From NCBI GenBank assembly GCA_023665865.1, contig JAMPDC010000001.1, positions 26,134 to 90,133 of the forward strand: a stretch of DNA of 64,000 bases, in the 5' to 3' direction. This stretch comes from Staphylococcus sp. GTDB lineage: Bacteria > Bacteroidota > Bacteroidia > Bacteroidales > Muribaculaceae. A program made the position numbers and the translations under genes. Under the pieces are notes generated by a model. That model worked only from the letters and a program-made list of their open reading frames with translations, had not been told where the DNA came from and made no database searches. Below, piece by piece: positions 15,093-23,656 of this stretch. Positions within the stretch are counted from its first letter, which is position 1. Every line of letters starts with the position of its first letter.

Positions 15093-17354
15093 TCAACCTT
15101 CTATCGGCGCGATACGCTTGAGATTTCCGACAACCCAAAGCGTGTCATCGACCGCGAAAACTATGGATGGATCCGGCTGCAGATACTCCTCTCCACGCTG
15201 CACCGCCACAAGCAGGGCTTCCCATCTGTTGCGGAAATTGGAGCTGATGATTGTCTTTCCGATCAGGGGCGATGTTTCTTTCAACCGCAGTGCCGTGAGT
15301 TTAACATCGTTAGAATTTGTATCTGTAGCTTCATCCCCATTAGCCTCTACGACCGCAAGCAGTTGCTGGATCTCTTCATCTGTGCCAATCACACCAAGTA
15401 CATCGCCAGGGAAGACCCGTTCGTTGGCTCCGGGGACCATAATCATGCGGCCACCTCTTTGAATTGATGAGACAGAAACTCCGTAGTGACTACGGAGTCC
15501 GGAATTCATCAGCTGCTCGCCCACGAAGGGACACTCATAGCCAACAGTCATGTAAGCGAGGTGCATATTAGGGACAAGACGGTTTTTTGCACCGCTGCGC
15601 CGCAGTTCGCGCTCGTTGAGATTATCCATGAAGCGCGACTCTATCCTGACCATACGCTTGTGGGCTGACTTGGAGAATGACAGGGCAAGAATCAAGAACA
15701 AGCCCACGCCAATAGTCCATCCGACTGTCATCGAATATATCGAACTGAGGAGATAAACAAGAATCACCATTGCTATGAGCAGCCTGACGATAGTCATTAT
15801 TATGAGCGGGACATCATAGCGGGCATTGGCGGCAATCAAGCGCTCGCGCTCGGTCTTCTTTGAGGCCGGATAGGTCATCGCAAGGAGGAAGGGCGACATT
15901 ATCACAAGCGAGACTATGGCCGTCAGGAATCTCCCCCAACTTGGGAAGAGATTGACAAACAGTGGCCGGATATAGTTGAGAGATATCAGGCTGAGGGCGA
16001 TCAACACCATTGAGTAGAGCACCACACGCCATAGATAGCGCTTGAAAAGCGACTGCCACAACTCTTTTGTCGCATTGGCCGATGAGGTAGCCTCTTCCGT
16101 GTAGCGGTCAATCAGGAAATGCAGACGTCTCGGCAGGTGAGCTTCTACAAAGTTGCATGTCGGATCAGCCATCCTGATAAAATATGGTGTAGTGAAAGTT
16201 GTGACAACAGACACTGCCACCACTATAGGATAGATCTGCGGATCAAGTACACCAAGCGACATGCCGAGCGAGGCGATGATGAAAGCAAATTCTCCTATCT
16301 GTGTCAACGAGAATCCCGACTCTATCGCCACACGCAGCGACTGACCGGTGAGCAACATGCCGGTGGTGCCGAAGAATATCATTCCGACAATCACCACAAA
16401 CGACAGAAACAGAATCGGCATCCAATATTGGACTATGATGTGGGGATTGACCATCATGCCCACAGAGATAAAGAATACAGACCCGAAAAGATCCTTGACC
16501 GGCAGTGTCACCTTTTCGATACGCTCTGCAAAACTCGTTCCGGCAAGGATCGAGCCCATCACAAAGGCTCCGAGAGCAAGCGAGAAGCCACAGGCCACCG
16601 AGAAGACTGCCATGCCGAGACAAAGACCCATCGACACTATGAGGAGAGTCTCGGAATTGAGGAAACGGCGCTGTGAGTTGAGCAGTGACGGAAGCACAAA
16701 AACACCTACGACAAACCAGATGATAAGAAAAAAGGCAAGTTTACTCACACTATAGAGCATCTCTCCACCCTCTACACTGTTGTTGATTGCTATCGACGAG
16801 AGAATCACCATCATCAGGACGGCAAACAGGTCCTCGACTATCAGAACAGCAAACACCAACGACGCAAACTTGCGGTGGCGCAAATTGAGGTCGGTAAAGG
16901 CCTTGATGATAATAGTGGTCGACGACATTGACAGCATGCCTCCGAGAAAAAGACTGTTGATATTGGAGAAGCCTAAGATATGACCGACCGCAAAACCGGC
17001 TCCCATCATGCCACAGACAATGAAGAGCGCGGTCACCACAGCCGAACCGCCGGCATTGACCAGCTTCTTGAAACTGAACTCAAGACCAAGGGAGAAGAGC
17101 AGAACGACTATACCAATCTGCGCCCAGAACTCGATATTGTCCTCAGTCGTTACCGATGGTAGATACTCAAAATGAGGACTTGCAAGAAAACCGGCCACAA
17201 TATAACCGAGTACAACAGGCTGCTTCAGCCATTTGAACAAGAGAGTCGTGACAGCTCCGAGTATCAGGATAAACGCAAGGTCACGGATAAGGCCCTCCAC
17301 ATTGAATGTTTCGGAAGCGGTGGCAACATTAGCCAGAATAAAGTTGAGCATCAT
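15093..17354 (-). CDS. KefB/CPA2-type cation:proton antiporter with TrkA-C domains
   Basis: 753 residues, inner membrane. Residues about 25-395 form the Na+/H+ exchanger fold with the hallmark phrases QPVVLGYIVAGFLASP, GIVVLLFSLGLEFS, LSMSSTTIIIKAF and FGSVFFISVGMMV. Residues about 440-565 add further membrane segments (RVVLYSMVLIALSLISL, LIIMTIVRLLIAMVILV). Two TrkA-C-like ligand domains follow (about 600-670 and 690-750), each with a GDVLGVIG or DDTLWVVG ending. No Rossmann RCK-N domain is present. Expected to exchange K+ or Na+ for H+. The gene follows the MgtC-like gene by 46 bases. Confidence 0.92.
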   Translation of the reverse strand: MMLNFILANVATASETFNVEGLIRDLAFILILGAVTTLLFKWLKQPVVLGYIVAGFLASPHFEYLPSVTTEDNIEFWAQIGIVVLLFSLGLEFSFKKLVNAGGSAVVTALFIVCGMMGAGFAVGHILGFSNINSLFLGGMLSMSSTTIIIKAFTDLNLRHRKFASLVFAVLIVEDLFAVLMMVILSSIAINNSVEGGEMLYSVSKLAFFLIIWFVVGVFVLPSLLNSQRRFLNSETLLIVSMGLCLGMAVFSVACGFSLALGAFVMGSILAGTSFAERIEKVTLPVKDLFGSVFFISVGMMVNPHIIVQYWMPILFLSFVVIVGMIFFGTTGMLLTGQSLRVAIESGFSLTQIGEFAFIIASLGMSLGVLDPQIYPIVVAVSVVTTFTTPYFIRMADPTCNFVEAHLPRRLHFLIDRYTEEATSSANATKELWQSLFKRYLWRVVLYSMVLIALSLISLNYIRPLFVNLFPSWGRFLTAIVSLVIMSPFLLAMTYPASKKTERERLIAANARYDVPLIIMTIVRLLIAMVILVYLLSSIYSMTVGWTIGVGLFLILALSFSKSAHKRMVRIESRFMDNLNERELRRSGAKNRLVPNMHLAYMTVGYECPFVGEQLMNSGLRSHYGVSVSSIQRGGRMIMVPGANERVFPGDVLGVIGTDEEIQQLLAVVEANGDEATDTNSNDVKLTALRLKETSPLIGKTIISSNFRNRWEALLVAVQRGEEYLQPDPSIVFAVDDTLWVVGNLKRIAPIEG

Positions 17355-17400
17355 ACTATTTCTTCATAGTTTATCACTGACGTTTTCAGCTCCATACGGT

Positions 17401-18117
17401 TCACGAGAGGTCAGCCTGGTTTGAAAGGGAAATTGAGATGGTTGGTCTGACATCGTGGAGAGCCGAGAACACCTCGATGAAATCCGAATGTTCACGGATA
17501 AGAATCAGAAGGTTCATCCTTGTGGTGTCCGCTTCATAGTCATACTCTACATAGACGCGCGAGAGATGTATATTGTAATGCTCGAGGACATCACGATAGG
17601 GCTTGATACTCTTTACTATACCTTTCACCTTCAAGCGGATGGTACGCGCCTCGTTGCCGACATTGACACGATGTTCAATCTGCTCGAGGATTGTAAGGAC
17701 AACAAGCACAAGCAAAGTAGCCACTCCTGCAATCAGATAGAGTCCGCAGCCGACAGCCATACCGATAGTCGCTATGATCCAGATGCCGGCAGCGGTGGTC
17801 AGACCTCTGACCGAGCCCTTCATCTGTATGATTGTACCGGCACCGAGAAAACCTATACCCGACAAGACCTGGGCGGCTATACGGCTCGGGTCGCCACGCA
17901 GAAGACCCACTGTCTCCTGACAGACATATATGGAAAGCATCATGGCAATGCAGGCGCCCATTGAGATTAGAGAGAACGTTCGCAGACCGGCCATCTGACC
18001 TTTGCGCTTGCGCTCGATTCCGATGACGCTGCCAAGCACCAGGCTGAGCGCGATCCTGAATATAGCTGATGAGGTCGTAAGCTCAACGGTCGATACTGAT
18101 TGCCATAATTGTTCCAT
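17401..18117 (-). CDS. MgtC/SapB-family membrane protein
   Basis: 238 residues from ATG 18117; a TTG three codons upstream is less likely. The N-terminal 135 residues carry the family pattern: FRIALSLVLGSVIGIERKRKG, QMAGLRTFSLISMGAC, DPSRIAAQVLSGIGFLGAGTI and GLTTAAGIWIIATIGMAVG. The C-terminal about 85 residues form an ACT-like cytoplasmic domain. MgtC proteins are tied to Mg2+ limitation and, in some bacteria, to F-ATPase or phosphate regulation. It lies 11 bases after the coiled-coil gene, ahead of the KefB-type antiporter; the three look like one operon dealing with ion homeostasis. Confidence 0.92.
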   Translation of the reverse strand: MEQLWQSVSTVELTTSSAIFRIALSLVLGSVIGIERKRKGQMAGLRTFSLISMGACIAMMLSIYVCQETVGLLRGDPSRIAAQVLSGIGFLGAGTIIQMKGSVRGLTTAAGIWIIATIGMAVGCGLYLIAGVATLLVLVVLTILEQIEHRVNVGNEARTIRLKVKGIVKSIKPYRDVLEHYNIHLSRVYVEYDYEADTTRMNLLILIREHSDFIEVFSALHDVRPTISISLSNQADLS

Positions 18118-18128
18118 ATCGATCAAGT

Positions 18129-19040
18129 TTACTTTTTCAGAGTGAAGTGACGCGAGGTAAGACGATAACCGTCAGTGAAAAGTTCGACAGTATAGTCACC
18201 GGGGGTAAGAGTTGTGTTGACATCCCAATAGACCTTAAGACCAGAGATTTCCTCTCCTGCATATTCTATAGTCTTGCGTGCGGTACAGGGGATTGACTTA
18301 CCCTCGAAGCTGAACGATCCTGCCCCCCCAAGGAGCTGCCCTTCGGGATTAACGATTCGGAGGAAGATGGTCTTCTCCCCGACCGGAGTGGAATTGTTCT
18401 GAGGTATTGTAAACGACACCATAAGCTGTTTGGCCTTTGTGATGTTTTTCTCCACCTTTCCGTTTTTCTTGAGGCCTGTGATCGAGACACCTGTGACATT
18501 GAGTTTCTCAGCCAGAGTCATGCGCTCGCTAAGGGTCTCGGCAGTCTTTGTCACGGCTTGCACCTGTGATGACAGGCGCTGATTCTGACTCTTGATTTCT
18601 TGATTTTCAGCACGGAGACCGGCGTTTTCTTTGTTGAGCGAGTCAATCTGTGCGATATAATGACGGAGCAGACTCTTGAGAGTAGCGATCTCATTCTGAA
18701 GCTCGTTGATGCGTGCCTGGGATTTCACTTTCTCGCTTTTCAGTTCCTGCATGAGTTGCTCCACCTTAGCTTTGGCCGCGGTATATTTTGCAAGAATAGT
18801 GTCGTTGGCAAGACGCTGTGCCTGATCTTCATATTGCTGGAATTCGGCATTGAGCATATCGAATTCGCTTGAGAGCTGTAATTGTTCGTTGGATAGTTTG
18901 AGTTCCTCATTCTCAAGTTGAGCCTCCTGTACCTGCGATTTCAACGAGGCTACTTGAGTGATACCAAAACCGACTGCAATAAGCAGAAGCGCTGCCAGAA
19001 CAATGATCAGAATGATCATGGGCGACATTTTTCCTTTCAT
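18129..19040 (-). CDS. Membrane-anchored coiled-coil protein
   Basis: 303 residues from ATG 19040; an ATG at 19097 would add 19 basic residues and is also downstream of the promoter, so it remains possible. One membrane segment near the N-terminus (MIILIIVLAALLLIAVGFGI), then a long coiled coil to about residue 175 (repeated heptads such as LENEELKLSNEQLQL and IDSLNKENAGLRAENQEI), and a C-terminal beta domain (QLMVSFTIPQNN, then FLRIVNPEGQLLG and DYTVELFTDGYRLTS). No enzyme motif. Likely faces the periplasm. It heads the MgtC-antiporter operon. Confidence 0.82.
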   Translation of the reverse strand: MKGKMSPMIILIIVLAALLLIAVGFGITQVASLKSQVQEAQLENEELKLSNEQLQLSSEFDMLNAEFQQYEDQAQRLANDTILAKYTAAKAKVEQLMQELKSEKVKSQARINELQNEIATLKSLLRHYIAQIDSLNKENAGLRAENQEIKSQNQRLSSQVQAVTKTAETLSERMTLAEKLNVTGVSITGLKKNGKVEKNITKAKQLMVSFTIPQNNSTPVGEKTIFLRIVNPEGQLLGGAGSFSFEGKSIPCTARKTIEYAGEEISGLKVYWDVNTTLTPGDYTVELFTDGYRLTSRHFTLKK

Positions 19041-19126
19041 AATTCTACCGGATATTTTTCTTTGAATATTGATGTTTTTAAACCTTAAGCGGACCATCAG
19101 AGCAGACCTGCTCCTCAGTCAACTTG

Positions 19127-19158
19127 CAAAATTACTAATCCCTGACCTATATTCCAAA
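19127..19158 (-). promoter_or_regulatory. Promoter of the coiled-coil / MgtC / antiporter operon
   Basis: Minus-strand TTTG (19158-19155), 20-base spacer and TAATTTTG (19134-19127). Transcript start should be near 19120, 23 bases before ATG 19097 and 80 before ATG 19040. Confidence 0.65.
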
Positions 19159-19254
19159 TCCACGTACTGAAAGTTTGACAAAATATAGCGACATGCAACG
19201 GAATATAGGTTCAATGTGCAAACAGGTGTGGATTGGCGGGTATCGGCACAATCT

Positions 19255-19268
19255 GCAGCGCATTTTAA
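19255..19268. repeat. 14-bp direct repeat, left copy (GCAGCGCATTTTAA)
   Basis: Identical 14-mer is found at 20449-20462, just outside the right end of the IS30-type element; the left copy lies about 146 bases outside the left end. Confidence 0.7.
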
Positions 19269-19331
19269 CGCAGTTTCAGAAACGAAGTGCAAAACTTCCG
19301 ACTGAATAGCCCACATGTTTTTTGCGTTCGT

Positions 19332-19398
19332 CACTGAATGGCGGCTTGGGGATGGGGCTTCATAAAGCCACAGCCCCTCCCCAATCCGATATTCAGTG
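19332..19398. repeat. Long imperfect hairpin next to the IS30-type element
   Basis: CACTGAAT/ATTCAGTG (19332-19339, 19391-19398) enclose a second stem, TTGGGGATGGGGCT (19346-19359) with AGCCCCTCCCCAA (19372-19384), one base bulged, around a 12-base loop. It lies in the spacer between the leftward coiled-coil operon and the insertion element, 16 bases from the element's left end. No U-run follows on either strand. Confidence 0.65.
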
Positions 19399-19419
19399 TC
19401 GCAAAATGTAACCTTCAAC

Positions 19420-19478
19420 AAGCAATACAAAAAAAGGAGACCGAAGTCTCCCTGAGATTAACTAATTTTGTATTGCTT
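19420..19478 (+). promoter_or_regulatory. Stem-loop occluding the transposase start
   Basis: AAGCAATACAAAA (19420-19432) is perfectly complementary to TTTTGTATTGCTT (19466-19478), which ends one base before the ATG at 19479. Inside sits a second hairpin GGAGAC-CGAA-GTCTCC (19436-19451). Transcripts entering from outside the element would fold this; transcripts starting from the internal TAATTTTG (19463-19470) would not. Confidence 0.6.
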
Positions 19479-20422
19479 ATGTACCATCAATTAACCTCGG
19501 AGCAAAGGTCGCAAATTTCGGCCTTACTTCAAAGCAAAACACCAAGAAAAGAGATTGCGAAAATCGTAGGCATCTCACAGTCAACAATATCACGTGAGCT
19601 AAAGCGCAACAGTTGCCGCAATGGACGGTATTACAGCTGGCGAAAGGCTCATGAGATGGCCATGGAGCGGCGTGAACGCATATGCCGGAACCGAATGATT
19701 TCACAATCGGTGATGGAGAAAGCCATTAACCTGCTGAAGAGCCGGCAATGGTCATCCCAACAGATTTCCGCACATCTTAAAGCCAGGGGTGAAAAAATGA
19801 AACAATCTATGCCTATATCCGGCAGCATCCTGAACTGCATATCCATTGCAGGCACAAGATGAAGTACCGCCATCACATAAAGCGGGCCAAGGCCACAAAG
19901 GCCACGAACATCCCGAACCGTGTGTCCATACATGAAAGACCTCCTGAGGCCAATGGCTACCGTTTCGGAGACTGGGAACTTGATCTGATTGTCGGAGCCG
20001 GACAAAAGAGCTGTCTGGTAACATTGGTGGAGCGCTCAAAGTCATATGTGCTTATCAAGAGACTTGAAACGAAGCATCATTCCGCTGTCAAACAGGCCAT
20101 AATACAGATGCTTTTCCCTTTCAGGAAGACTCGGGCCCTTAAAACCATCACGACCGATAACGGCACGGAATTCTATGACCATCAGGAATTTGCCAAAGCC
20201 TTATGCACAACTGTATATTTTGCAGACTCTTATGCTTCATGGCAAAAGGGAGCTATCGAGAACGCAAACAAACTCATACGGCAGTATTTCCCGAAAGGCA
20301 CTGATTTCAGAAATGTATCTGACGATGAAGTCATGCAGGTACAACGAAAATTAAATCAACGGCCACGAGCGAAAATCAATTTCTCTACACCTCTTAAAGA
20401 ATTCTATGCGATGATTTCGTAA
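19479..20422 (+). pseudogene. IS30-family transposase with frameshift
   Basis: Frame 1 from ATG 19479 gives the N-terminal HTH (LTSEQRSQISALL, then KEIAKIVGISQSTISRELKRN) to about residue 107. The reading frame then continues one base back from about 19799 (ETIYAYIRQHPELHIHCRHK) through the DDE domain to 20422: WELDLIVG (first Asp), TTDNGTEF (second Asp) and GAIENANKLIRQYF (Glu). The joined protein would be about 315 residues, normal for IS30. The break lies at GAAAAAATGAAACAATC (19791-19807). Family logic predicts a Ser-His-Glu-Thr-Ile-Tyr phrase here, so a 7-base loss between two ATG repeats is one explanation; -1 slippage on A6 is the other. Confidence 0.85.
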
Positions 20423-20448
20423 TTTTGCACTTGCTTGTTGAGAGTAGG

Positions 20449-20462
20449 GCAGCGCATTTTAA
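20449..20462. repeat. 14-bp direct repeat, right copy (GCAGCGCATTTTAA)
   Basis: Identical to 19255-19268. It lies eight bases outside the right end of the insertion element and about 10 bases before the promoter of the TamL-like gene. Confidence 0.7.
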
Positions 20463-20472
20463 ACCGATAGTC

Positions 20473-20503
20473 TTGGTTATTTGGGATCGGTGATGTAACT
20501 TTG
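20473..20503 (+). promoter_or_regulatory. Promoter of the TamL-like gene
   Basis: TTG (20473-20475), 20-base spacer and TAACTTTG (20496-20503). Predicted transcript start near 20510 excludes the ATG at 20505 and supports the ATG at 20523. Confidence 0.7.
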
Positions 20504-20522
20504 CATGTATTTATACACATTT

Positions 20523-22874
20523 ATGCACAATCTTCGTCGCTATATAATTTATTCTCCGATTGCTAGCCTTGTCCTGCTATTGTTTTTGGCCGGATGTAGC
20601 GCCACGCGCCACGTCCACGACGGCGAATATCTGCTCGACAATGTGAAAATTGAGATCACAGGAGACAACGAGGTCACCAGCCGTGATCTTGTCAACTATC
20701 TGAAGCAGTCGCCCAACCATGAAGTGCTGGGATTCTGGAAACTTCAGCTCGGCACCTATAACCTCTCCGGTGATGATACGACGAAATGGTACAACCGTTG
20801 GGTGCGTCGCATGGGGCAGGCTCCAGTAATCTACTCTCAGTCGCTGACTGACGCCTCCGTCCGCCAACTACGGCTTGCACTCGTCAACAGGGGCTACCTC
20901 GAGGCCATTGTCGAAGCTGACACAGTTGTCTATCCTGATAAAAAACGTATCGATGTCAACTACATAGTCACTACCGGCCAACCTCGACGCATATCCTCCG
21001 TGACTTTCGAGATTCCAGATCCCGCAATCGAAAAAATCATCCTGGAGGACTCCATGCAGCTCACAATCAAACCGGGCGACCGCTTTGACCGCGATATGCT
21101 TGACGGAGAGCGCACACTCATCACCCAACGCCTGCGCAATCACGGATATTACTCATTCAATAAAGAGTATATCACGTTTTATGCTGATACGTCGGAGTAT
21201 TCCAAGGAGGTTGACTTGACAATGACAGTCCGTCCCCCCTACACTCTTCGCGGAGGAAAGATCGTGGCTGACACCACAGCCCACCATAGCCGTTATTTTA
21301 TAAATAAGGTATATTTCGTCACCAATGGTACCGCACCCGGGACTAAGGCTGAAAACGTCACCTCTGACACTGTATATTATAAAGATGTGGCTATTATATA
21401 TGGCGAGGATCACTATATCAAGCCGAGCGCCCTACAGCAAAAATGCTTTTTGACACCTGGCCAACTCTATAAGGCGGCGGATGTCGACCGTACATACGAA
21501 TCGCTTGCCCGCCTCGGCATACTTAAATCCATCAACATAGAGCTTGTATCCGTGGGCGACATTGATGGAAAGAACTGGCTTGATGCTTATATCATGCTGA
21601 GCCGCAACAAGAAGCAGTCAATCACCTTTGACGTAGAAGGCACCAACTCCGAGGGTGATCTCGGCTTTGGTCTCGGAGCCACCTACCAACACCGCAACCT
21701 TGCCAAAGGTTCGCAACTGCTGACAGCACGACTGCGCATGAACTATGAAAGTTTATCCGGGACATTCAATGGCCTTATAAATGACCGCTACACTGAGTAT
21801 GCCGGAGAGGTTGGTATAACTTTCCCGAAATTTGAATTTCCTTTCGCTTCACAACGCCTACGCGAACGCCTCAACGTCAGCACAGAGTTTGCTCTATCAT
21901 TCAACTATCAGGAACGTCCGGAATATACACGCATCATAGCCGGCGCAGCGTGGAAATACAAATGGGTAAACCGTAGCAACACACGCCGCCACTATTTCGA
22001 CCTCATTGACATCAACTATGTATATCTACCCGAGAGCACCAATGATTTCCTCGACCTCATAGCCCCCGACAATCCCCTGCTACGCTACAGTTATGAAGAC
22101 CATTTCATCATGAGCATGGGCTACAGATATTACAACACCAACAAACGTATCCCCTCCTCCATTTTGAAAACCTACGGTCTGCAACCGACCGTCTATACTA
22201 TCCGCGCATCGGTTGAGACTGCCGGCAACCTCCTCTATGCCATTTCCTCGTTATCGGATGTTCGCCGCCACAATGGAGCCTACCGTGTGTTTGGTATCAA
22301 CTACTCACAATATGTAAAGAGTGAGATTGACTACTCGCTCACCCGAAACATCAACTCCCGTCACTCACTGGCATTTCATGTGGGCGGTGGCATCGGTATA
22401 CCCTACGGCAACTCCACCGTACTCCCATTTGAGAAACGTTTCTATGCCGGAGGTGCCAACGGTGTCAGAGGCTGGAGCGTCAGAACCCTCGGTCCGGGCA
22501 GCTACGACTCGCGCAACACCGTGACTGACTTTATCAACCAATGCGGCGACATACGTCTCGACCTCAGCCTCGAATACAGAGCTAAACTTTTCTGGGTGCT
22601 TGAGGGAGGAGCCTTCGTTGATGCGGGTAACATATGGACAATTCATAACTATGAGAATCAACCCGGAGGCATGTTTCACTTCGATACATTCTGGAAACAG
22701 ATAGCTTTGGCCTACGGAGTCGGCATCCGTTTTGACTTCTCCTACTTCCTCCTGCGCTTCGATCTCGGATTGAAAGCCCACAATCCTGCCATGGGACAGG
22801 AAAAGTGGCCTATCATCCACCCCAACTGGCACCGCGACGCGACTTTTCACTTCGCAGTGGGCTATCCATTCTGA
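20523..22874 (+). CDS. tamL: TamL-type outer-membrane assembly lipoprotein (BamA/TamA superfamily)
   Basis: 783 residues from ATG 20523. Signal peptide with lipobox SLVLLLFLAGC, so unlike TamA it is predicted lipidated, the Bacteroidota TamL form. POTRA-like repeats follow (HDGEYLLDNVKIEITG, then QPRRISSVTFEIPD) to about residue 370, then a 16-strand Omp85 barrel with the FYAGGANGVRGW stretch equivalent to the conserved (V/I)RG(F/Y) loop motif. It ends in Phe (FAVGYPF), the usual outer-membrane beta-signal. Expected to act with TamB in moving lipids or inserting proteins at the outer membrane. No tamB is seen next to it. The gph-like gene follows 40 bases on. Confidence 0.9.
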   Translation: MHNLRRYIIYSPIASLVLLLFLAGCSATRHVHDGEYLLDNVKIEITGDNEVTSRDLVNYLKQSPNHEVLGFWKLQLGTYNLSGDDTTKWYNRWVRRMGQAPVIYSQSLTDASVRQLRLALVNRGYLEAIVEADTVVYPDKKRIDVNYIVTTGQPRRISSVTFEIPDPAIEKIILEDSMQLTIKPGDRFDRDMLDGERTLITQRLRNHGYYSFNKEYITFYADTSEYSKEVDLTMTVRPPYTLRGGKIVADTTAHHSRYFINKVYFVTNGTAPGTKAENVTSDTVYYKDVAIIYGEDHYIKPSALQQKCFLTPGQLYKAADVDRTYESLARLGILKSINIELVSVGDIDGKNWLDAYIMLSRNKKQSITFDVEGTNSEGDLGFGLGATYQHRNLAKGSQLLTARLRMNYESLSGTFNGLINDRYTEYAGEVGITFPKFEFPFASQRLRERLNVSTEFALSFNYQERPEYTRIIAGAAWKYKWVNRSNTRRHYFDLIDINYVYLPESTNDFLDLIAPDNPLLRYSYEDHFIMSMGYRYYNTNKRIPSSILKTYGLQPTVYTIRASVETAGNLLYAISSLSDVRRHNGAYRVFGINYSQYVKSEIDYSLTRNINSRHSLAFHVGGGIGIPYGNSTVLPFEKRFYAGGANGVRGWSVRTLGPGSYDSRNTVTDFINQCGDIRLDLSLEYRAKLFWVLEGGAFVDAGNIWTIHNYENQPGGMFHFDTFWKQIALAYGVGIRFDFSYFLLRFDLGLKAHNPAMGQEKWPIIHPNWHRDATFHFAVGYPF

Positions 22875-22914
22875 CAACAATCAAACATATTTCCCCAAAT
22901 ATACACGACGAACG

Positions 22915-23589
22915 ATGAAACAACTTGTCATTTTTGACCTCGACGGCACACTCCTCGATACCATCGCGGATCTTGGAACAGCCACTAACTACGCGCTGCG
23001 TAAATGTGGCTATGCGGAACACAGCATATCATCCTATCCGCAAATGGTCGGCAACGGTATCACCCGTCTTATCGAACGCGCACTTCCCGTCGACGAGTGT
23101 GACAGTGAAACCGTAGAGAAAGTAAGGGAATATTTCAAGGAATACTACAACGAACATAACACCGATCTGACACATCCCTATCCCGGAATCCCGGAACTGC
23201 TCATGGATCTCAAGGCAGCCGGAGTCAAGGTCGCGGTTGCATCTAACAAATATCAGGCAGCCGTCGAAGTCCTCATCCGCCATTATTTTCCGGAAATAGA
23301 ATGGCATGCTGTCGAAGGGCAGAAAGAAGGAGTCCCGACCAAACCGGATCCGTCGATTGTGTTTGAGATTCTTGCAAAAGTTCCCACAAGGAAATCAAAA
23401 GTGCTCTACGTCGGAGACTCCGGCGTGGATATGGAGACTGCTCGCCGCGCATGTGTGGATTCGTGTGGTGTCACATGGGGCTTCCGTTCCCTAAAGGAGC
23501 TTAAAGACAACCACGCTGACAATATCGCCAACTCCCCGGCCGATATCCTGACCATCGTCAGACGTTCCGGTCTTGAACTGGATGTGTGA
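22915..23589 (+). CDS. gph: HAD-superfamily phosphatase, phosphoglycolate-phosphatase-like
   Basis: 224 residues. HAD motifs: VIFDLDGTLLDT (nucleophile and acid Asp), KVAVASNKY (motif II), KPDPSIVFEILAK (motif III Lys) and VLYVGDSGVDMETARRA (motif IV Asp). The cap between residues 15 and 85 is the helical type of the Gph/PGMB group. Gph removes 2-phosphoglycolate formed in DNA repair, but relatives act on other small phosphates, so the substrate is uncertain. It is 40 bases after tamL, likely co-transcribed. Confidence 0.85.
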   Translation: MKQLVIFDLDGTLLDTIADLGTATNYALRKCGYAEHSISSYPQMVGNGITRLIERALPVDECDSETVEKVREYFKEYYNEHNTDLTHPYPGIPELLMDLKAAGVKVAVASNKYQAAVEVLIRHYFPEIEWHAVEGQKEGVPTKPDPSIVFEILAKVPTRKSKVLYVGDSGVDMETARRACVDSCGVTWGFRSLKELKDNHADNIANSPADILTIVRRSGLELDV

Positions 23590-23656
23590 CAGGCAACCAC
23601 ATCATCATCTTAATCACCTTACAACCCTAAGCCAATCACAATTCTCATATACTATC

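Larger units (their letters stand above)
19415..20441 (+). mobile_element. IS30-family insertion sequence, about 1.03 kb, transposase broken
   Basis: Terminal inverted repeat TCAACAAGCAA (19415-19425) matches TTGCTTGTTGA (20431-20441), with further partial similarity inward (CAAAA). It encloses one IS30-type transposase reading region. No convincing 2-4-base target duplication could be set (CCT left, GAG right). A 14-bp direct repeat lies outside both ends at unequal distances. The left end has a stem-loop reaching the start codon. Confidence 0.8.

Noticed and set aside
16119-16676. 185-codon open frame on the plus strand
   Set aside because: It lies wholly inside the antiporter gene on the other strand, is dominated by His, Arg and Asp as expected of an antisense shadow, and has no family features.
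17455-17964. 169-codon open frame on the plus strand
   Set aside because: Antisense shadow of the MgtC-like gene.
19479-19862. Two separate real genes for the insertion element (as in IS3-type orfA/orfB)
   Set aside because: The protein family is IS30, which uses one frame; both halves join seamlessly at one frame step, so a broken or slipped single gene is more likely.
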